A stretch of 64,000 bases of DNA from Kitasatospora sp. NBC_01250 (GTDB lineage: Bacteria; Actinomycetota; Actinomycetes; Streptomycetales; Streptomycetaceae). The notes beneath the pieces were generated by a model. That model had not been told where the DNA came from and made no database searches. It saw nothing but the letters and a program-made list of their open reading frames with translations. Each line of letters begins with the position of its first letter. The stretch's first letter is position 1. The stretch spans positions 5,208,001-5,272,000 of the forward strand of contig NZ_CP108476.1 in assembly GCF_036226465.1 (NCBI RefSeq), written 5' to 3'. The translations under genes and the position numbers were made by a program. Of this stretch, positions 7,569 to 15,781 are shown piece by piece.

Positions 7569-8879
7569 TCAGGAGGGGGCGGGGGAGGGGGTGTCGGGGC
7601 CGCTCGGTGGCGTGCCGCCGGTGAGGACCCAGCGGACGTCCACGAAGCCCGGCTGCTGCTCCACCAGTTGCCCGCCCTGGACCTGCTGGAAGGTGACCGA
7701 GGTGTTCACCAGGCGCGGGGTGTTGGCGCTGGCCAGCATGTTGGTCATCGCCCAGCTGAGCGGCGGGGTGGCGCCGCCGGTGCTGATCGGCTGGCCGTTG
7801 TCCAGCTCGTCGCGCAGTGCCTTGCCGGTGACCGGCTGGCTGTCCAGGCGCTGCACGGCCTGGACGAAGACCTGGTAGGCGACCCAGGTGGTCTCCACCC
7901 CGGGGTCGGAGACGTCGATGCTGGTGAGGTCGGCGGCGTCCCTGGTGCGCACCACCGCGCGCAGCGGGTCCCAGACCTTGGAGGCCTCCGGCGGGTACCA
8001 GCCGGTCGCGTAGGCGCCGTTGAGCGGGCCCGCGTCGCCGCCGGTGGAGTCCACCACGGACTGCTGGAAGCTGCCGATCACCGAGGCGAGCCTGGTGTTC
8101 TGGTGCGGCTGGCGGCGCAGCGAGTCCAGCAGGTTGAGGGTGGGCACGGCGCTGAGCGCGGCGGTGATGCAGTTGCCGGGCTGGTCGGTGCCGATCGCCT
8201 GGCGGGCCTGGTTGGTGAAGTCGCTGGAGGTCTCGTTGGCCCGGATGTCGGTCAGCTTGACGTTGTCCGGCGTCAGGGCCGCGCCCAGCGCGCCGACCAG
8301 GGTGTCGCCGGCCGGGGTGTCGGGGCGGATCAGCGCCACCGTGCGGCAGCCGGCCGCCACCAGCTGCCGGCCGCTGCCGGCGATCAGCGCGGGCGTGCCG
8401 CCGGCCACCGGGTAGGAGACCGGGCTGGTGAACTCGGGGCTGGAGAGCCCGTAGCCACCGATGTACGGGATCCCGCTGGTCTCCAGCAGCGGCATGAAGG
8501 CGTCGCCGTACTGGCTGTAGGAGCCGATCACCGCGACCGCGCCGCCCGTCACGGCCTGCCGGGCGCAGGCGGCGGCGCCGTCGGCGGTGTTGTGCTCGTT
8601 GCAGGTGAGCACCCGCAGCCGGTGGCCGGCCACACCGCCCTGGGAGTTGAGCGAGTCGCCGATCGCGGTGGCCAGCGCCGTCATGCCGGGCCGGTCGGCC
8701 GAACCGGTGTTGGCGGGCGCCCAGGTCATCACCGTCAGCTCGGCCTTGTCGCCGGCGGCGCCGGCCGGGCCCCCGCAGCCGGCGGTGCCCAGGAGCACGG
8801 GGAGTAAGGCGACCGCGAGGGCCGCACCGCCGGTGCGCCGGCGCCGGGCCGCCGGTCGCCCGGGTACAACGGTGCTCAT
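7569..8879 (-). CDS. Branched-chain amino-acid-type ABC transporter substrate-binding lipoprotein
   Basis: A 436-residue exported receptor of the Peripla_BP_6/leucine-binding type. It has a charged N-terminus, a hydrophobic segment (AALAVALLPVLLGTAGC) and a lipobox-like Cys at about residue 35, then a two-lobe fold (VAVIGSYSQYGDAFMPLLE, IPYIGGYGLSSPEF, GCRTVALIRPDTPAGDTLVG). The lipobox is slightly non-canonical (TAGC). The ATG at 8879 is chosen because it gives this signal peptide. No permease or ATPase genes are adjacent, so it may be an orphan receptor or act with transport genes elsewhere. Its ligand cannot be predicted. Confidence 0.85.
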   Translation of the reverse strand: MSTVVPGRPAARRRRTGGAALAVALLPVLLGTAGCGGPAGAAGDKAELTVMTWAPANTGSADRPGMTALATAIGDSLNSQGGVAGHRLRVLTCNEHNTADGAAACARQAVTGGAVAVIGSYSQYGDAFMPLLETSGIPYIGGYGLSSPEFTSPVSYPVAGGTPALIAGSGRQLVAAGCRTVALIRPDTPAGDTLVGALGAALTPDNVKLTDIRANETSSDFTNQARQAIGTDQPGNCITAALSAVPTLNLLDSLRRQPHQNTRLASVIGSFQQSVVDSTGGDAGPLNGAYATGWYPPEASKVWDPLRAVVRTRDAADLTSIDVSDPGVETTWVAYQVFVQAVQRLDSQPVTGKALRDELDNGQPISTGGATPPLSWAMTNMLASANTPRLVNTSVTFQQVQGGQLVEQQPGFVDVRWVLTGGTPPSGPDTPSPAPS

Positions 8880-9044
8880 CTGCTCGCTACCCCCACGTCC
8901 GACGGCCGTTCCGATGGCCGACAGCCTTGACGCGGGTTCACTCCACCAGAGGTCGGCCAGGGGAACATTGCGGAACGCGGCGATGAACTCGGAGTGTGGA
9001 CGCGTGTAGATGCCGAGTGGACGGGGAACGTACGATCGTCTGCC

Positions 9045-9563
9045 ATGGCGCTCAGCACAGATTCTTCGGACGGCTCTCCGCGAAACCCTTCTCGTTCGGG
9101 GCGCCGCTCCAGCACCATGGGCGGCATGCCGCTCAACGATCTGCCCTGGTGGCGCTGGCGCGCCCGGTTGCGCTCCGCCCTGCACATGCTCGCCGACCCT
9201 GCCTTCCAGCAGGAGTACTGGGCCGGTGGCCGCCCCGGCTACGGCGATGTGACCGACGCCGTCTACCGCCTGGTCGAGGACAGCTGGCTGGACCGCTGGT
9301 CCGCCGAGAAGTACATAGGCACCGTGGTCCGGGACGCCACCGAGGCGGCCCTGGTGGACGCGGCGGTGCTGCGGGTGCTGCGCATCCTGCACGAGGTGGG
9401 TGCCGACGCCCCGGCCGCCGCCTACCTCGGCCACCCGGGCTGGCCGGAGGCGGTGGCCGCCGCCCGCGCCGCGCACGAGCTGCTGGCGGTCAACGACGGC
9501 GAGGACCCGGCGGCGCCGCCGCGGTCGCTCGAAGTGCTGAGGATCCTCACCCGGATCGGCTGA
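9045..9563 (+). CDS. SCO4402-family protein of unknown function
   Basis: A 172-residue cytoplasmic protein matching the conserved streptomycete family named after SCO4402. Recognisable blocks are PLNDLPWWRWRARLRSALHM, YGDVTDAVYRLVEDSWLDRW and SAEKYIGTVVRD. It is helical, with no membrane segment or catalytic motif. It sits directly upstream of purU, as I recall for S. coelicolor. The start is uncertain: ATG 9045 is used here, but family proteins often begin near the later ATGs at 9117 or 9126. Confidence 0.75.
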   Translation: MALSTDSSDGSPRNPSRSGRRSSTMGGMPLNDLPWWRWRARLRSALHMLADPAFQQEYWAGGRPGYGDVTDAVYRLVEDSWLDRWSAEKYIGTVVRDATEAALVDAAVLRVLRILHEVGADAPAAAYLGHPGWPEAVAAARAAHELLAVNDGEDPAAPPRSLEVLRILTRIG

Positions 9564-9636
9564 CCGGTGCCCGGCTGTGCCACCCTTGACGGAATTCAGG
9601 ACCGGTCCCTCGAAGCCGGGCGACAGCGAAGGACCA

Positions 9637-10530
9637 GTGAAAGAACCAGTGGTGGAGCAGCGGACCGCGACCGAGCCGACCCAGTACGTGCTGACCTTGT
9701 CCTGCCCGGACAAGCAGGGGATCGTGCACGCGGTCTCCAGCTACCTGTTCATGACCGGCTGCAACATCATGGACAGCCAGCAGTTCGGCGACCGGGACAC
9801 CGACAGCGGGCTGTTCTTCATGCGGGTGCACTTCTCCGCCGAGGCGCCGGTGACGGTGGACGGCCTGCGGGCCAGCTTCACCGCGATCGGCGCCTCCTTC
9901 GGCATGGAGTGGGAGATCCACCCGGCCACCGAGAAGATGCGCGTGGTGCTGATGGTCAGCAAGTTCGGCCACTGCCTCAACGACCTGCTCTTCCGCACCT
10001 CGATCGGCGCGCTGCCGATCGAGATCGTCGCGGTGGTCTCCAACCACACCGACTTCGCCGAGCTGACCGCCTCGCACGGCGTCGACTTCGTGCACATCCC
10101 GGTGACCCGGGAGACCAAGGCGCAGGCCGAGCAGCAGCTGCTCGACCTGGTCGAGGCCGAGCGGGTCGACCTGGTGGTGCTCGCCCGCTACATGCAGGTG
10201 CTCTCGGACGACCTGTGCAAGGCGCTCAGCGGCCGGGTGATCAACATCCACCACTCCTTCCTGCCGAGCTTCAAGGGCGCCAAGCCCTACCACCAGGCGC
10301 ACGCCCGGGGCGTGAAGCTGATCGGCGCGACGGCCCACTACGTGACGGCCGACCTGGACGAGGGCCCGATCATCGAGCAGGAGGTGGCCCGGGTGCAGCA
10401 CGACGTGACGCCCGAGCAGCTGGTCGCGCTCGGCCGGGACGTGGAGTGCCAGGCGCTGGCCCGCGCGGTGAAGTGGCACAGCGAGCACCGGGTGCTGCTG
10501 AACGGCACCCGGACCGTCGTCTTCGCCTGA
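9637..10530 (+). CDS. purU: Formyltetrahydrofolate deformylase
   Basis: It hydrolyses 10-formyl-tetrahydrofolate to tetrahydrofolate and formate, balancing one-carbon pools and feeding PurT-type purine synthesis. The 297-residue protein has an N-terminal ACT domain (about residues 15-90, LSCPDKQGIVHAVSSYL) and a C-terminal formyltransferase fold with the catalytic block INIHHSFLPSFKGAKPYHQA and GATAHYVTADLDEGPII, containing the conserved Asn/His/Asp set. The GTG at 9637 is chosen for its GAAGGA ribosome-binding site. Its stop and that of the convergent anti-sigma gene lie within a 13-nt palindrome (10530-10542). Confidence 0.95.
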   Translation: MKEPVVEQRTATEPTQYVLTLSCPDKQGIVHAVSSYLFMTGCNIMDSQQFGDRDTDSGLFFMRVHFSAEAPVTVDGLRASFTAIGASFGMEWEIHPATEKMRVVLMVSKFGHCLNDLLFRTSIGALPIEIVAVVSNHTDFAELTASHGVDFVHIPVTRETKAQAEQQLLDLVEAERVDLVVLARYMQVLSDDLCKALSGRVINIHHSFLPSFKGAKPYHQAHARGVKLIGATAHYVTADLDEGPIIEQEVARVQHDVTPEQLVALGRDVECQALARAVKWHSEHRVLLNGTRTVVFA

Positions 10531-10540
10531 GCCCCCGGGG

Positions 10541-11701
10541 CTACGGGCGGGAGAGCAGCGGCACCGCCGCCAGCACCTCGCGGATCGCCGCCCGGTCGCC
10601 GTACTCGCCGACCGGGAGGCGGTCCGGGTCCCGGTGCGCCGCCGCGAGCTGGCAGAACTCCACGCCATCGATCACCAGTTCGGCGACCGGATCGCCCGTC
10701 GCGGCGGGCTCGCCGGACTCCTGCTGCGGCCCGGCGCCGTCCAGCGGGATCAGCCACTCGCCGTTGGCGGGCCCCTCGATGACCAGCCGCAGGGTGCGCG
10801 CCGAGCCGTCGGCGGCGGGCGCGGTGCCCGCGTAGGCCGCCTGCCGCTGCCCGGCCAGCGCCACCGGCAGCATCCGGGCGGCCAGGTCGACCATCTGCCG
10901 CAGGTGCGGCGGGGCCGGGGCGGCGTAGGGGTAGTCGACCGCGCGGGCCACGTCCTCGCCGTGGATCCAGGTCTCGAAGGCCCGGTCGAGGAAGGCGTCG
11001 CGGACCGGCACGACGGCGAAGCCGTAGTCCACGCACTTGTCGGCGGCGGCCGGTTCGGCGCCGCGCAGCATCGCCCGGCTCTGCGCCCGCCAGAGCGAGC
11101 GCACCTCCTGCGGGGCGGCGTCGGCCTGGGTCCGGGCCAGCCGGTCGGAGCGGTCCAGCAGCGCGTGGAACGGATCGGCGGAGCCGGCGGACGGGCCGGC
11201 CTGCGCCGGCACCCGGCCCTCGGCGCCGGTCACCGGGTCCGGCAGGCCCAGCGCCTGGGCGAGCAGGCCGTCCACGGCGGCCAGGTGGCAGAGCACCTCG
11301 GCCGGACGGCGCCTCAGCACCCCGCCGTGCCAGGGCAGCTCGGCCGTTTCCTGCCACTCGCCGGGGCCCAGGTCGCGCAGCAGCGCGTCCAGTTTGGCGG
11401 TCTCCGCGGCGTACGGCGCGGCCCAGGCGGCCACCGGGAGCTCGGCGGCGCGGCGGGTCAGGCAGAAGTCGAGCACCTGCTGGCGCAGCCCGTCCGGCTG
11501 GTCCAGCGGGTCGTCGGTGTGCAGCCGGGCGGCGGCCCGGCGCAGGCGTTCGCCCTCCTCGGCGCAGTCCGGGCACCGGGCGAAGTGCCGCTCCAGCGCG
11601 GCGCCCTCCTCGGGCAGGCAGGCGCGCAGCGCCCAGGCACCGAGCAGGGCGCGCAGCGCCTCGTGGTCCTGCTCCGTCAGCACGGCCCGATCTCCCGTCA
11701 C
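10541..11701 (-). CDS. Zinc (ZAS-type) anti-sigma factor fused to a maleylpyruvate-isomerase-like domain
   Basis: A 386-residue protein. Residues 10-75 are a zf-HC2/ZAS anti-sigma domain with the zinc motif H39-x3-C43-x2-C46 (HFARCPDC). From about residue 85 it continues as a mycothiol-dependent MDMPI/DinB-like helical domain (LDALLRDLGPGEWQ, FETWIHGEDVARAV), where conserved His residues could bind a metal. It is encoded 47 nt downstream of an ECF sigma gene on the same strand, so it very likely sequesters that sigma factor. The C-terminal domain could sense or modify a thiol signal such as mycothiol (inference). No membrane segment is present, so it is a cytoplasmic anti-sigma factor. Confidence 0.85.
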   Translation of the reverse strand: MTGDRAVLTEQDHEALRALLGAWALRACLPEEGAALERHFARCPDCAEEGERLRRAAARLHTDDPLDQPDGLRQQVLDFCLTRRAAELPVAAWAAPYAAETAKLDALLRDLGPGEWQETAELPWHGGVLRRRPAEVLCHLAAVDGLLAQALGLPDPVTGAEGRVPAQAGPSAGSADPFHALLDRSDRLARTQADAAPQEVRSLWRAQSRAMLRGAEPAAADKCVDYGFAVVPVRDAFLDRAFETWIHGEDVARAVDYPYAAPAPPHLRQMVDLAARMLPVALAGQRQAAYAGTAPAADGSARTLRLVIEGPANGEWLIPLDGAGPQQESGEPAATGDPVAELVIDGVEFCQLAAAHRDPDRLPVGEYGDRAAIREVLAAVPLLSRP

Positions 11702-11748
11702 AGCCGATCCCCCGTCACAGCCGCTTGCCGGTCAGCAAGGTGCTCTCA

Positions 11749-12246
11749 TCATGACCCGAACTCCAGTTCAGAGGCGAGCAGTTGCAGGCCAAGGCGAAGG
11801 CGCTGCTTGGCGGCCTGCTCGCTGATGCCCAGGCGGCGGGCGGTCTCCTGGTAGGTCCGGCCGTCCAGCCAGGTCGTCTCCAGGGTCTCGCGCAGCGGCG
11901 GTGGCAGCGCGGCCACCACGTACTGCACCTGCGCGGCGGCGGCCCGGTCGTGGATCTCCTCGGCGCCCAGCTCGGCCCGGCGCAGCCGCTCCACGGCGCG
12001 CCGCTGGGTGAGTTCGCCCACCCAGGAGCGCAGCGAGCGCAGCTCGGGGTCGAACTCCTCCGGGTGCTCCCACAGGTGGCCGAAGACCTCGCGGGTCAGG
12101 TGGGCCGCGGCCTGTTCGTCGCCCAGGATCCGTCCGGCCAGGCCGTGCACCAGGGGTGACAGCTGGTCGTAGAGCTCGCCGAGCGCGCTCTCCTCGCCGC
12201 GGGCCAACCGCGACCGCATCTGCTGGTCCCAGTCGAGGGCGGTCAT
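11749..12246 (-). CDS. ECF-type RNA polymerase sigma factor
   Basis: A 165-residue group IV sigma factor with only regions 2 and 4. Region 2 covers about residues 15-85 (GELYDQLSPLVHGLAGRILG, LRSWVGELTQRRAVERLRR). Region 4 covers about 108-160 (LPPPLRETLETTWLDGRTYQ, ETARRLGISEQAAKQRLRLG), with the HTH in the second block. The ATG at 12246 gives the usual length. The downstream zinc anti-sigma gene forms a pair with it, implying release by a redox or zinc-linked signal. Three 16-bp iterons lie about 45 nt upstream of the start. Confidence 0.9.
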   Translation of the reverse strand: MTALDWDQQMRSRLARGEESALGELYDQLSPLVHGLAGRILGDEQAAAHLTREVFGHLWEHPEEFDPELRSLRSWVGELTQRRAVERLRRAELGAEEIHDRAAAAQVQYVVAALPPPLRETLETTWLDGRTYQETARRLGISEQAAKQRLRLGLQLLASELEFGS

Positions 12247-12289
12247 GCCACCACGGTAGTGGCGGGTGCCGCCGCTTGGAGGCCCTTTG

Positions 12290-12334
12290 TCGGAAGAGCA
12301 CGGGATCGGAAGAGCACGGGATCGGAAGAACGGG
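12290..12334. repeat. 16-bp iterons in the ECF sigma-factor promoter region
   Basis: Two perfect adjacent copies of TCGGAAGAGCACGGGA (12290-12305 and 12306-12321) are followed by a decayed third copy from 12322. They lie upstream of the sigma gene, which reads on the minus strand. Confidence 0.75.
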
Positions 12335-12535
12335 GCTATCGGATGAGACCGGCTATCAGAAGAGCTGGGTGGAGCTGTTCGAGCGCGGCTGGACATATGT
12401 CGCACGGGTGGTTTCGCCGCGTGGCCACAGCTGGTCACCGGGGCTGGAGCGGTAGGTTTCGTCACGCCGGACAGGCCCTGGGCCGCCGACGCCCGGACAG
12501 TCCTACCGGTAGCTCGTCATGCAGGTGGTGGAGCG

Positions 12536-12979
12536 GTGCAGGTGCTTCAGGTACAGCTCGCGGTGGCCGCCGACCCCGTGGAGGTCGGCCGGGCCCGCCG
12601 ATGGGTCCGCGCCCAGGTGCTCGCCTTCGGGGCGGACCCCGGGTCGCCGTTCGCCGAGACTCTGGTGCTGGTGGTCTCCGAGCTGGTGACCAACGCGGTG
12701 GTGCACACCGGGCGGCCCGCCGCGCTGCGGCTCAGCTGGCCGCCCGACCCGGCGGCACCGCTGCGGGTGGAGGTGTCCGACGCCAGCGGCACCGCGCCGG
12801 CTCCCCGGCACGCGGCGGCCTCGGCCACCAACGGCCGCGGGCTGGAACTGGTCGAACTGCTCTGCGCCCGCTGGGGCTGGTGCCCGCAGGGCTCCGGCAA
12901 GCTGGTCTGGTGCGAGCTGGACCGCGGCCCGCTGGCCGGTGGCGGGTCGGCCCGCGAGCACGGGATGCTGACGGCCTGA
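12536..12979 (+). CDS. SpoIIAB/RsbW-like ATP-binding anti-sigma or regulatory kinase
   Basis: A 147-residue single-domain GHKL ATPase. Visible are the N-box (LVVSELVTNAVVH), an acidic stretch (LRVEVSDASG) and the G2 box (NGRGLELVELLCARWG). This is the HATPase_c_2 family, hugely expanded in streptomycetes, whose members bind sigma factors or phosphorylate anti-anti-sigma proteins. No STAS partner is adjacent, so its target is unknown. The GTG at 12536 follows GGAG at 12530-12533; an ATG at 12519 is out of frame. Confidence 0.85.
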   Translation: MQVLQVQLAVAADPVEVGRARRWVRAQVLAFGADPGSPFAETLVLVVSELVTNAVVHTGRPAALRLSWPPDPAAPLRVEVSDASGTAPAPRHAAASATNGRGLELVELLCARWGWCPQGSGKLVWCELDRGPLAGGGSAREHGMLTA

Positions 12980-13356
12980 CGGGCTCGCGCGGGGTGTCCT
13001 GGCGGGCGGTCTTGACGGGCCGTGCCGACCGGCTCCCGGGCTGGTCGGCGGCCGGATCCGGCTGGTCGGCAGGCCGAAAGCCAGCGCAACCCTTCGGAAT
13101 TTCCGACAAACCATTGACGTGACGTATCCAGCTGATCACCCTTGGGTGAGCTCTCCGTCGCGAGGGGACGCCAAGGGCAGGTCAGCCAGGGGGATCGGGC
13201 CCGTACGGGCCGGATCGGCTGTCGGCGCCTTGGCGAGTGCGGAGCGCCCAGTGCGGGTCAGGGCCCGTACCGGCGGCCGCCCGGGATGGGTACCCGGCGG
13301 CCGCCGTCGCCCTGTGGCGGGCGACGGCGCGTGCGCGTCGGCCACGCATCCGGATC
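12980..13356. other. Intergenic region; 14-bp palindrome at 13198-13211
   Basis: No conserved ORF is seen in these 377 bp. It contains the perfect palindrome GGCCCGTACGGGCC (13198-13211). The promoter of the following MFS gene probably lies at its 3' end. Confidence 0.4.
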
Positions 13357-13382
13357 GTGACCGGAAACCTCTGGAATTCCGC

Positions 13383-13398
13383 GGTGGTCTATACCACC
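13383..13398. promoter_or_regulatory. GntR/DasR-like operator GGTGGTCTATACCACC
   Basis: The inverted repeat GGTGGT-CTAT-ACCACC contains GTCTATAC, which fits the HutC-subfamily GntR core GTMTAKAC, and TGGTCTATACCA, one base from the DasR-type core TGGTCTAGACCA. It lies 9 bp before the likely GTG start of the MFS transporter and overlaps a TATACC that could be a -10 box. Confidence 0.6.
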
Positions 13399-13407
13399 CT
13401 GCTGCCT

Positions 13408-14703
13408 GTGAACGGTCCCAGCACTCCCACCGGCCCCTCAGCTCCCACCGGCCCCAGGCCTGCTGACGGCCCCGCCATCTGGTCCCGCTCGTTCCGCCTC
13501 TACTTCACCGCCCGCAGCTCGGGCCTGCTGGGCGACGCGATGCTGCCGGTCGCCGTCTCGGCCGGCCTGATCGGCTCCGGACACTCCGTCAGCACCGTCG
13601 GCTACGCGCTGGCCTGGTGGCTGGCCCCGTTCGCCACCCTGATCCTGATCGGCGGGGTGCTGGCCGACCGGTTCACCGCCCGCCGGATGATGATCGGCGC
13701 CGACCTGACCAACCTGACCACCCGGCTCCTGCTGGCGCTGCTCTTCTTCCACGGCATCCAGCACACCTGGCAGCTCTACGGCCTGCTCGCGCTGGCCGGG
13801 GCCGCCGGCGCGATGTTCCAGCCGGGCGCGGCCAGCACGGTGCCGCTGGTGGCCCGGGACGTCCAGGGCGCCAACGGCGTGCTGCGCACCGCCGAAGCCG
13901 TCACCGCACTGGCCGGTCCGGCGGTGGCCGGCGCCCTGGTCGGCGCGGCGGCCACCGGCTGGGTGATGGTGATCGCGGCCGGCACCTTCGGGCTGAGCGC
14001 GCTCTGCCTGCTCGCCCTGCGGCTCGGCCCGGTCCCCGCGCCGCCGCCCGGCGACAGTCTCTGGCGCAACCTGGTGGTCGGCTGGCGCGAGTTCCGCTCC
14101 CGCCGCTGGATGTGGGGCGTGATCCTGATCTGGATGGGCTACAGCGTCTTCGGTTACGGGCCGGTGGTCCCGCTGGCCGCGAGCGTGCTGGTGCCCGCGC
14201 ACGGCTCGGCGGTGTACGGGCTGCTCAACTCCGCCTACGGCGTGGGCACCGTCGTCGGCGGCGTGCTGGCGATCCGGTTCAAACCGGTGCGCCCGCTGGC
14301 CGCCGGCAGCCTGGCGATGCTGGCCGCGCCGCTCTACCCGCTGGGCATCGCGCTGGACCTGCCGGTGCCCGCGCTGATCGGCTGCCTGCTGGTCGCCGGG
14401 ACCGGCTACACCTTCTGGGGCGTCATGTGGGCCACCAGCGTGCAGACCCAGGTGCCGGGCGAGGTGCTCAACCGGATCCACGCCTACGAGGTGGCCGGTT
14501 CGGTCTGCATGGTCCCGCTCGGCAGCGCGCTGGCCGGTCCGGCCGCCGACGCGTACGGGGCGCGGGCGGTGCTCTTCTTCGGGGCCGGGGTCACGGTCGC
14601 GGTGGTGGCGGCGCTGCTGCTCACCCCGGCGATCCGGGGCCTGCGCCGGGTGTCCGTGCCGCGCAGTAGCATCCGGGAGCATGACGCTGCACTTCACCCT
14701 TGA
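13408..14703 (+). CDS. MFS transporter (drug-efflux-like)
   Basis: A 431-residue inner-membrane protein of the MFS_3-like efflux group with about 12 hydrophobic segments. The first follows a polar Pro-rich N-terminus (WSRSFRLYFTARSSGLLGD). A motif-A equivalent (GGVLADRFTARRM) lies between helices 2 and 3, and motif-like GPAVAGALVGAA in the first half. Its substrate is unknown. The start is uncertain: GTG 13408 is used and GTG 13357 is an alternative; neither has a clear ribosome-binding site, so near-leaderless translation is possible. It overlaps the next gene by 23 nt, suggesting one transcript. Confidence 0.75.
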   Translation: MNGPSTPTGPSAPTGPRPADGPAIWSRSFRLYFTARSSGLLGDAMLPVAVSAGLIGSGHSVSTVGYALAWWLAPFATLILIGGVLADRFTARRMMIGADLTNLTTRLLLALLFFHGIQHTWQLYGLLALAGAAGAMFQPGAASTVPLVARDVQGANGVLRTAEAVTALAGPAVAGALVGAAATGWVMVIAAGTFGLSALCLLALRLGPVPAPPPGDSLWRNLVVGWREFRSRRWMWGVILIWMGYSVFGYGPVVPLAASVLVPAHGSAVYGLLNSAYGVGTVVGGVLAIRFKPVRPLAAGSLAMLAAPLYPLGIALDLPVPALIGCLLVAGTGYTFWGVMWATSVQTQVPGEVLNRIHAYEVAGSVCMVPLGSALAGPAADAYGARAVLFFGAGVTVAVVAALLLTPAIRGLRRVSVPRSSIREHDAALHP

Positions 14704-15217
14704 CCCCGAGCCGACCGCGGGGCTGCGCGCCGAGATCATCACGCTGTGGACGGACGTCTCGAACGCGGGCGGTGCGGTCGGCTTCGTGCCGCCGGTCACC
14801 GAGGAGCGGGTGCGGCCGACGGCGGAGCAGCAGCTCGCCGGCCTCGGCGGCCCCGGGGGGAGCGGGCCCGACCGGCTGCTGATCGCCCGGGCCGAGCCCG
14901 GTGGCCCGCTGGCCGGGGTGCTCTTCTTCGAGTCCATGCGCTTCGAACTCATGCAGCACTGGCGGATGCTGAAGCGGGTGATGGTCGCCCCGGCCTGCCA
15001 GGGCCTGGGCTACGGCGCCGAGCTGATGGCCGAGGCGGAGCGGATCGCGCGCGGCTGGGGCCTGGCCGGGCTGCAGCTCACCGCGCGCGGCGGGATGGGG
15101 CTGGAGAAGTTCTACGGCCGCTGCGGCTACACCGAGGTGGGCCGGGTGCCCGGCGCGATCCGGGTGGCGCCGGGCGACGACCGCGACGACATCACCTTCT
15201 GGCTCGACCTGCGCTGA
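14681..15217 (+). CDS. GNAT-family N-acetyltransferase
   Basis: A 178-residue single GNAT domain. The acetyl-CoA pyrophosphate loop is recognisable as VMVAPACQGLGYGAELMAEA (residues about 104-123), followed by GLQLTARGGMGLEKFYGRCG and YTEVGRVPGA. Its acceptor substrate is unknown. The ATG at 14681 lies inside the 3' end of the MFS gene, so the two are probably translationally coupled. A transporter and an acetyltransferase in one operon suggest a joint role in handling an amine compound (inference). Confidence 0.85.
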   Translation: MTLHFTLDPEPTAGLRAEIITLWTDVSNAGGAVGFVPPVTEERVRPTAEQQLAGLGGPGGSGPDRLLIARAEPGGPLAGVLFFESMRFELMQHWRMLKRVMVAPACQGLGYGAELMAEAERIARGWGLAGLQLTARGGMGLEKFYGRCGYTEVGRVPGAIRVAPGDDRDDITFWLDLR

Positions 15218-15398
15218 GGCGCCTGCGCCGGGACGGCCGCGCCGGGACACCTGCGCCGGGGCGGCCGCACCGGGGCCGGGCCCGCCGTCGTGCCGAGGCG
15301 GGCGAGGGGCGCTCCGGTGGGCATGCTTCACTGGGAGGCCCCGTCACTCCTGCGAAGGCCCGCCGTAGCCCCACCGCCCGTCGAGAAGGAAGCCACCC

Positions 15399-15776
15399 GT
15401 GAGCAGCAGCCCCGGTAGCAGCAGCAAGTCCCACGCCACGCTCCGCTACACCTCCCTGCGGGCCAGCATCTTCCTCGCCTGCCTGCTGGTCACCACGCTG
15501 CTCGGCCACTTCGGGATCATTCCCGTGGTGGGTGCCACCGGTTTCGTCTTCCTGGTGCTGCTGGCCGCCCTGCTCTCGGCGCCGATCAGCTACGTGGTGC
15601 TGAGCAAGCAGCGCGACGAGATGTCGGAGCAGGTCGTCAGCAAGGTCAGCAGCATCCGCTCGCGCACCGCCGACCGGATCGCGGAGCAGAACGCCGAGGA
15701 GGACGCGGCCGACGACGCGGCTCGGGCCGCGAGCGCCGCGAGCCCTGCCACCCCCGCTCCGGCCCAGCAGTCCTGA
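15399..15776 (+). CDS. DUF4229-domain small membrane protein
   Basis: A 125-residue protein with two membrane segments (about 22-38, SIFLACLLVTTLLGHFG; and about 45-68, GATGFVFLVLLAALLSAPISY), then a cytoplasmic tail with the family signature YVVLSKQRDEMSEQV and a charged, Ala-rich C-terminus. DUF4229 proteins are widespread in actinobacteria and have no known function. The GTG at 15399 has GAAGGA upstream. The LacI regulator starts 6 nt after its stop. Confidence 0.8.
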   Translation: MSSSPGSSSKSHATLRYTSLRASIFLACLLVTTLLGHFGIIPVVGATGFVFLVLLAALLSAPISYVVLSKQRDEMSEQVVSKVSSIRSRTADRIAEQNAEEDAADDAARAASAASPATPAPAQQS

Positions 15777-15781
15777 CCCGC

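Noticed and set aside
8880..9713. N-terminal extension of the substrate-binding protein to 9713
   Set aside because: It would bury the lipoprotein signal peptide and overlap the SCO4402-family gene on the other strand.
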